Positions 33,581-36,732 of a stretch of 36,732 nucleotides of DNA are shown here, in pieces. Position numbers and translations under genes: made by a program. The notes under the pieces were generated by a model. That model ran no database searches and was not told the DNA's origin. It worked only from the letters and a program-made list of their open reading frames with translations. The DNA comes from Clostridiales bacterium. GTDB lineage: Bacteria; Bacillota; Clostridia; Christensenellales; Aristaeellaceae. The DNA is taken from NCBI GenBank assembly GCA_004556155.1, contig SFIM01000024.1, positions 1 through 36,732 of the forward strand, read 5' to 3'. The first letter of the stretch is position 1. Every line of letters starts with the position of its first letter.

Positions 33581-35309
33581 TGGAAGCGCCTCCCTCCTGC
33601 TCATGGAACAGCCGCGCGTATTCGGCGTTGCTTTGCAGCAATTGCGCATGCGTGCTCACCAGCGCCTGGCCGTGATCCACGAAAATCACCTGATCCATCT
33701 GCGGAAACAGGTACAGCCGGTGCGAGATCAGCAGCACGATGCTGTCCCTGCACAGCTCCTTCAGATGGGCGAACACCTGCGCCTCGGTCTGCTTATCCAG
33801 GGCGGAGAAGGGATCGTCCAGGATCATCACAGGCTTGCGGTGGCACAGCGTGCGCGCCAGCGCTAAGCGCTGCGCCTGACCGCCCGATAGCCGCACGCCG
33901 CCGCTGCCCACGCGGGTTTGCAGGCCATCCTCCATGGCGGCGACCTCCTGATCCAGACATACCGCCCGCAAATAGGCGTTGGCGTCCCGATCGTCGCCCA
34001 GCAGGATATTGTTTTCGATCGAATCGTTGAACAGCTCGGGATCGTGTCCCAAATAGCCAGCCATGCCGACCAGCTCAGCGGGGCGCAGGGAAGATAGCTC
34101 GCGATCTCCGAACTTCAGGCTGCCCTGATAAGGATACTCGCACAGGAGCATCCTGCCCAGCGTTGATTTGCCGCAGGCAACCGGGCCGGTGATACCGATG
34201 ATTTGGCCGGGCTGGGCGCTAAGGCTCATATCCGCAAAGATATTGCTTCCGCCGGGATAGGCAAACCCGGCATGCGTGGCCGTAAGCGCGGCCGCGGACA
34301 GCGCAGGCACAGGCTCATCGGCTTCGGCCTGATGCATCAGAGGCTTGATGCGCCGCCAGGATACCTGTGCCTTGTGCACGGCATTGAACAGCTTGGCCGC
34401 GCTGGAAGATTTGGCTGCCAGCCGCGTAAAGCAGGCCAGGAAGGTGGTGAATACGGCGATATCCCAACTGGTCCAGCCTGTGCCGCGGATATTGCGCGCG
34501 CCGAAGAAGATGATCAGCAGCGTGCCGGCCATGGAGATGATGCGGTACAGGGGAGGCAGCACGGCGCTCCAGATATTGGCCTTGACGGCGGCGGATTCAT
34601 AGCCGGACAGCTCCTTTTCATAGGCGGACTGTCGCTCATTCTCACAGCCGAACACGCGATAGGTAACGGCGTTTTCGGCGCGATCCAGCGTGGCGGCGTT
34701 CAGATGCGCCGAGGCTTCTTTAAAAGCCGCGCCCGTGCGCTGCACAACGGTCTTCATCTTTTCGGCAATCAGGAAGGAAAGCGGCGGGAAAAGCATGCTC
34801 AGCAGCGCCAGCCGCCAATCGTAGCTGAGCAGCATGACGGCGTATGCGAACAGGGCCACGCCGGTATCAAAGACCTCGGTGGTAAACTTGCGCATGCCCT
34901 CCACGCAGTCGTCCACATCTTGAATGGCTTTGGTCATCGCACTGCCTACGCCTTCGCCCTCCAGCTCGGCGCGGCTTTTGCGGATCAGGCTGCCGTACAG
35001 AATGCGCTTCATGCGGCGGTTTACATCATTGGCAAAGCGGCGCACACAAAAGCGCTTAATATAACGTGCGCCCTGCACCAGCGCGGTGACGGCTGCATAG
35101 CAGACGGCCAGCCTTAGCATGGAGGTAAACGTGCCGCTGCCGCCCAGAATATCCACAAGCCGTCCGGCCATGCGGCCCTCAAACCACGGAGCAGCCAGCA
35201 GGCCGATATTATAAATCAGCCCGGATACCGTGACGGCGGCCAGTGTGACCCATTCGGCCTTGAAATAGGAAAGAACGCGGTTGGCCTGAAAGTCCTTTTT
35301 CTTATTCAT
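33570..35309 (-). CDS. ABC exporter half-transporter, degenerate-site subunit
   Basis: 579 residues: membrane domain (about 1-320) and nucleotide-binding domain with Walker A GPVACGKST (375-383) and a canonical signature LSGGQAQR (474-481). Two catalytic positions are altered: the Walker B acid following ILD is D499 (ILDDPFSALD) where Glu is usual, and the Q-loop glutamine is His (YLGHDPE, about 422). H530 is retained. This pattern matches the degenerate half of heterodimeric multidrug exporters such as BmrCD or TM287/288. The ATG at 35309 overlaps the marR stop (ATGAATAA); GAGGGGG upstream serves as its ribosome binding site. It is the middle gene of a marR-ABC-ABC operon. Confidence 0.9.
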   Translation of the reverse strand: MNKKKDFQANRVLSYFKAEWVTLAAVTVSGLIYNIGLLAAPWFEGRMAGRLVDILGGSGTFTSMLRLAVCYAAVTALVQGARYIKRFCVRRFANDVNRRMKRILYGSLIRKSRAELEGEGVGSAMTKAIQDVDDCVEGMRKFTTEVFDTGVALFAYAVMLLSYDWRLALLSMLFPPLSFLIAEKMKTVVQRTGAAFKEASAHLNAATLDRAENAVTYRVFGCENERQSAYEKELSGYESAAVKANIWSAVLPPLYRIISMAGTLLIIFFGARNIRGTGWTSWDIAVFTTFLACFTRLAAKSSSAAKLFNAVHKAQVSWRRIKPLMHQAEADEPVPALSAAALTATHAGFAYPGGSNIFADMSLSAQPGQIIGITGPVACGKSTLGRMLLCEYPYQGSLKFGDRELSSLRPAELVGMAGYLGHDPELFNDSIENNILLGDDRDANAYLRAVCLDQEVAAMEDGLQTRVGSGGVRLSGGQAQRLALARTLCHRKPVMILDDPFSALDKQTEAQVFAHLKELCRDSIVLLISHRLYLFPQMDQVIFVDHGQALVSTHAQLLQSNAEYARLFHEQEGGASNEK

Positions 35310-35781
35310 GCGTTTGTTCCCCCTCGCCCGCAATCAGCGTGCGCACGGCGGGGAAGCCCGCGCGGCTTTCCTGCTTGGCGCGCAGATAAAGGGTATCCAG
35401 CGTGGCCAGGAAGGCTTCGCGCTCTTTCTCCGACAATGTGGACAGAAGCCATTCATAAAACACGGCCTCCAAGTGCGCTTTGGAGTTTTTTAATCCTTCA
35501 GCCTGTTCGGTGGCGTACAGCAGCTGGCTGCGCCCATCGTTGGGATTGGCCTGACGCACCAGATAACCCTTGGCCTCCAGACTGGATGCGCGCCGCGCAG
35601 CTGCGCCTTTATCAATCTTGAGCCGCTCACGTACCTCGGCCTGTGTGATGCCGGGATTGTGGCGAACCAGATGGATAAAGTCGAACTCCGCTGTACCGAT
35701 CCCTTCGGCTTTCATTGTTTGTACGGTGAAGGCGCTCACCTCGCGCGCAATCTTGGTGATCTTGCGTTCGCTTCTGTCCAT
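35302..35781 (-). CDS. MarR-family transcriptional regulator
   Basis: 159 residues, winged helix-turn-helix: GITQAEVRERLKIDKGAAARRASSLEAKGYLVRQANPNDGRSQLLYAT (about 44-91) contains the recognition helix and wing with the typical NPNDGRSQ turn. The helical N- and C-termini form the dimer. MarR proteins repress neighbouring efflux genes until a ligand is bound. Here the exporter genes follow with an 8-bp overlap, and a dyad operator lies between the promoter's -10 box and the gene. AAGGAG precedes the ATG at 35781. Autorepression of the whole operon is the simplest reading. Confidence 0.93.
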   Translation of the reverse strand: MDRSERKITKIAREVSAFTVQTMKAEGIGTAEFDFIHLVRHNPGITQAEVRERLKIDKGAAARRASSLEAKGYLVRQANPNDGRSQLLYATEQAEGLKNSKAHLEAVFYEWLLSTLSEKEREAFLATLDTLYLRAKQESRAGFPAVRTLIAGEGEQTHE

Positions 35782-35810
35782 ATCGGTAACTCCTTTGGAC
35801 TACCTGCAAA

Positions 35811-35830
35811 TTAGATGCATATACATCCAA
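35811..35830 (-). promoter_or_regulatory. Candidate MarR operator
   Basis: TTAGATGCATATACATCCAA is a dyad (TT-x-GATG-N6-CATC-x-AA) just downstream of the -10 box of the marR promoter, where a bound repressor would block transcription. Confidence 0.55.
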
Positions 35831-35834
35831 CAAG

Positions 35835-35863
35835 ATGATAGTACAACTAAATGAAAATGTCAA
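35835..35863 (-). promoter_or_regulatory. Promoter of the marR-ABC exporter operon
   Basis: Minus strand TTGACA (35858-35863), a 17-bp spacer and TATCAT (35835-35840). Confidence 0.75.
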
Positions 35864-35906
35864 ATGCAACGCAAAGCGAAAAATCAAAAATATTTGCATT
35901 TGCCTA

Positions 35907-35935
35907 TTGCTTTTTTTCTTCGCTTTTGCTATAAT
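35907..35935 (+). promoter_or_regulatory. tRNA promoter
   Basis: TTGCTT (35907-35912), a 17-bp spacer and TATAAT (35930-35935) preceded by TGC (extended -10). It lies just upstream of the partial tRNA copy and is the only visible promoter for tRNA-Ala. Confidence 0.7.
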
Positions 35936-35953
35936 GATCAGGTACTAGCGATG

Positions 35954-35976
35954 TGGGGCATTAGCACAGTTGGTAG
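35954..35976 (+). repeat. Truncated 5' copy of tRNA-Ala (acceptor strand plus D-arm)
   Basis: The 23 bases from TGGGGCATTAGCAC to TTGGTAG are identical to 36064-36086, exactly 110 bp upstream of the true tRNA, including its uncommon GCAC D-stem. After this the sequence diverges (AACAAGCCTTCAGTTGTT..., a small stem-loop) and no complementary acceptor strand or CCA follows. It is therefore a tRNA fragment and not a functional tRNA, apparently derived from the neighbouring gene. Confidence 0.8.
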
Positions 35977-36064
35977 AACAAGCCTTCAGTTGTTTATCCC
36001 CGCCGGTGGTTCCCGGAGAAAAGCAGTTTCTGTCAGATCTGCACAAAATTCGACAAGGAAATTT

Positions 36065-36140
36065 GGGGCATTAGCACAGTTGGTAGCGCGCGACATTCGC
36101 ATTGTCGAGGTCAGGAGTTCGAATCTCCTATGCTCCACCA
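36065..36140 (+). tRNA. tRNA-Ala (anticodon CGC)
   Basis: A 76-nt cloverleaf: acceptor GGGGCAT/ATGCTCC including the G3:U70 wobble that identifies alanine tRNAs; D-stem GCAC/GCGC with one A-C mismatch; anticodon stem CGACA/TGTCG with loop TTCGCAT (anticodon CGC, decoding GCG); T-stem AGGAG/CTCCT with TTCGAAT. Discriminator A and an encoded CCA end the gene. The upstream promoter is at 35907-35935, and the terminator follows at 36219. Confidence 0.95.
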
Positions 36141-36213
36141 TTTACGATGAAATCCGAACCCTGCTACATCTTCGTAAACGGGATGTTCGGATGCATCTTC
36201 CAAAGAGAAGATG
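36141..36213. repeat. Cluster of interleaved inverted repeats directly 3' of tRNA-Ala
   Basis: TTTACGA (36141-36147) with TCGTAAA (36172-36178). ATCCGAAC (36152-36159) with GTTCGGAT (36185-36192), crossing the first pair. CATCTTC (36194-36200) with GAAGATG (36207-36213), and a second CATCTTC at 36167-36173. Such arrays resemble recombinase or processing sites. This is a pattern observation only. Confidence 0.5.
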
Positions 36214-36218
36214 AGCGG

Positions 36219-36250
36219 AAAGGTCGGGTGTGAAAACACCCGACCTTTTC
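36219..36250 (+). terminator. Rho-independent terminator after tRNA-Ala
   Basis: A perfect 13-bp stem AAAGGTCGGGTGT/ACACCCGACCTTT with a GAAA tetraloop, followed by TCGTTTTC. Confidence 0.8.
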
Positions 36251-36322
36251 GTTTTCATCCAGAAGAAAGGCGCAAAGTAGTCCACATCAAAGGTGAAATT
36301 TTGGGATACCCTGATTTCACTT

Positions 36323-36403
36323 TCATTTCCATCTGCGCTGCGGTAAAAAGCCGTGGCGCATGGCCATTACGCTAACCTGGATATACTTTTCTTGCTTAGT
36401 CAT
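36323..36403 (-). CDS. Possible 26-residue small ORF after the XRE gene
   Basis: It starts 2 bases after the XRE stop codon (MTKQEKYIQVSVMAMRHGF...) with GTGAGG close to the ATG. It could be a real short gene, a fragment or chance. The remainder of 36251-36400 shows nothing else I recognise. Confidence 0.2.
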   Translation of the reverse strand: MTKQEKYIQVSVMAMRHGFLPQRRWK

Positions 36404-36405
36404 CC

Positions 36406-36633
36406 TCACACCGCCTTTGCCGTTTCAACAGGATAGTCTTCAAGGGTCAGACCGAGCACAGCAGATAGTTTTATAAGTTCGGAGGCCGTCATCTTTCTTT
36501 TGCCGTGCAGCGTTTTTCCTAAAAGATCGTCATCCATATTGGCACGCCGAGCCAGAGAACGTATGGTCATGCCAATATGTAATCTCTTTTGATTTATTAC
36601 ATTCTCATGGATGCTACTCGGTTGAGCAGACAC
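36406..36633 (-). CDS. Small XRE-type helix-turn-helix protein
   Basis: About 75 residues, mostly one HTH: NQKRLHIGMTIRSLARRANMDDDLLGKTLHGKRKMTASELIKLSAVLGLTLEDY. Proteins of this kind are small phage- or integrative-element-type regulators. The start is uncertain: the frame begins with GTG at 36633, which overlaps the end of the upstream partial gene by 20 bases. No clear Shine-Dalgarno is visible, so coupling is possible. Base composition is clearly more AT-rich than the genes to the left, suggesting acquired DNA. It sits next to tRNA-Ala, a common integration neighbourhood. Confidence 0.75.
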   Translation of the reverse strand: MSAQPSSIHENVINQKRLHIGMTIRSLARRANMDDDLLGKTLHGKRKMTASELIKLSAVLGLTLEDYPVETAKAV

Positions 36634-36732
36634 GAAAACAAAAGCCTGTCATAGAATTATATTTTTCCAGGCAATCCTTTTTCTCTTCCACGGGGATAAA
36701 ACCATAGGGCTTTATAATCTGCGCCAAATAAT
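36614..36732 (-). CDS. 3' end of an unidentified gene (partial)
   Basis: An open minus-strand frame enters from the window end and stops at TAG (36614-36616). The visible C-terminus reads AQIIKPYGFIPVEEKKDCLE followed by KYNSMTGFCFRVCSTE, with balanced composition typical of real protein. The other frames here are shorter or less convincing. Not recognised. It overlaps the proposed XRE start, so the two genes probably form one AT-rich operon belonging to the same acquired element. Confidence 0.45.
   Translation of the reverse strand, partial: YLAQIIKPYGFIPVEEKKDCLEKYNSMTGFCFRVCSTE

Noticed and set aside
30183..35309. Graspetide (microviridin-like) gene cluster: ATP-grasp pair next to ABC exporters
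   Set aside because: No precursor peptide is visible nearby. The exporter is on the other strand with its own MarR regulator, and the ligases look RimK-like. The adjacency is more likely chance.
35864..36214. Open frame of 116 codons across the tRNA fragment and tRNA-Ala
   Set aside because: Its middle (GALAQLVAR..., EVRSSNLLC) is the well-known spurious translation of a tRNA gene. The strand is fully explained by promoter, tRNA fragment and tRNA.
36251..36320. Continuation of a frameshifted protein (reading FTFDVDYFAPFFW) beyond the small ORF at 36323
   Set aside because: It runs through the tRNA terminator on the opposite strand, has no start or ribosome binding site, and may be chance.

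Overview
The window looks like a chromosomal segment of an anaerobic, Gram-positive-type Clostridia (Eubacteriales-like gut bacterium). By eye it is GC-rich, in the high fifties. Supporting signs are strong AGGAGG-type ribosome binding sites, sigma-A promoters with A+T-rich -10 boxes, LplB/LplC-type sugar permeases, the anaerobe-typical NifU-like scaffold plus GGGtGRT pair, a cysteine-type sulfatase, and a candidate L19-type leader RNA in front of rplS. The last 0.6 kb is clearly more AT-rich and looks like foreign DNA. I cannot assign a genus.

Layout. (1) 1-7.8 kb, minus strand, housekeeping: the first codons of an unidentified gene, rplS with a structured leader, topB, a 945-bp non-coding block of nested inverted palindromic repeats, then a glycosyltransferase/GtrA fusion, lepA and prfA as one operon. 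(2) 8-9.8 kb, plus: a probably highly expressed two-gene unit, NifU-like scaffold and GGGtGRT protein, followed by a small ORF that seems to carry a 1-nt frameshift and lies between two terminators. (3) 10.1-15.8 kb, plus: gnd, a P-loop kinase-like protein, a Nudix hydrolase, a PhoB/PhoR-like two-component pair and a 4Fe-4S protein, closely packed, with one promoter seen before gnd. (4) 15.9-25.5 kb: a likely carbohydrate-use locus with two divergent arms. The minus arm has a LamG-like/metallophosphoesterase and a GntR regulator, then a separately promoted lplB-lplC-solute-binding-protein transporter operon. The plus arm has a sulfatase and an FAD-dependent oxidoreductase. No glycoside hydrolase and no transporter ATPase are present. 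(5) 25.5-26.8 kb, plus: an MFS efflux-type gene behind a promoter, a 31-codon leader ORF and a terminator hairpin that also sequesters the gene's ribosome binding site. This is a textbook attenuator layout and the most interesting single feature here. (6) 27-31.9 kb: degV (minus), then nitroreductase, rarA and two overlapping ATP-grasp ligases (plus). (7) 31.9-35.9 kb, minus: a MarR regulator and a heterodimeric ABC exporter, overlapping each other and driven by one promoter with a dyad operator. (8) 35.9-36.7 kb: a tRNA promoter, a truncated 5' copy of tRNA-Ala, the intact tRNA-Ala(CGC), a cluster of inverted repeats, and AT-rich DNA with a small XRE regulator and a partial gene. This resembles the edge of an integrated element.

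All functional statements rest on reading motifs and contexts by eye. No database search, folding or GC calculation was run.
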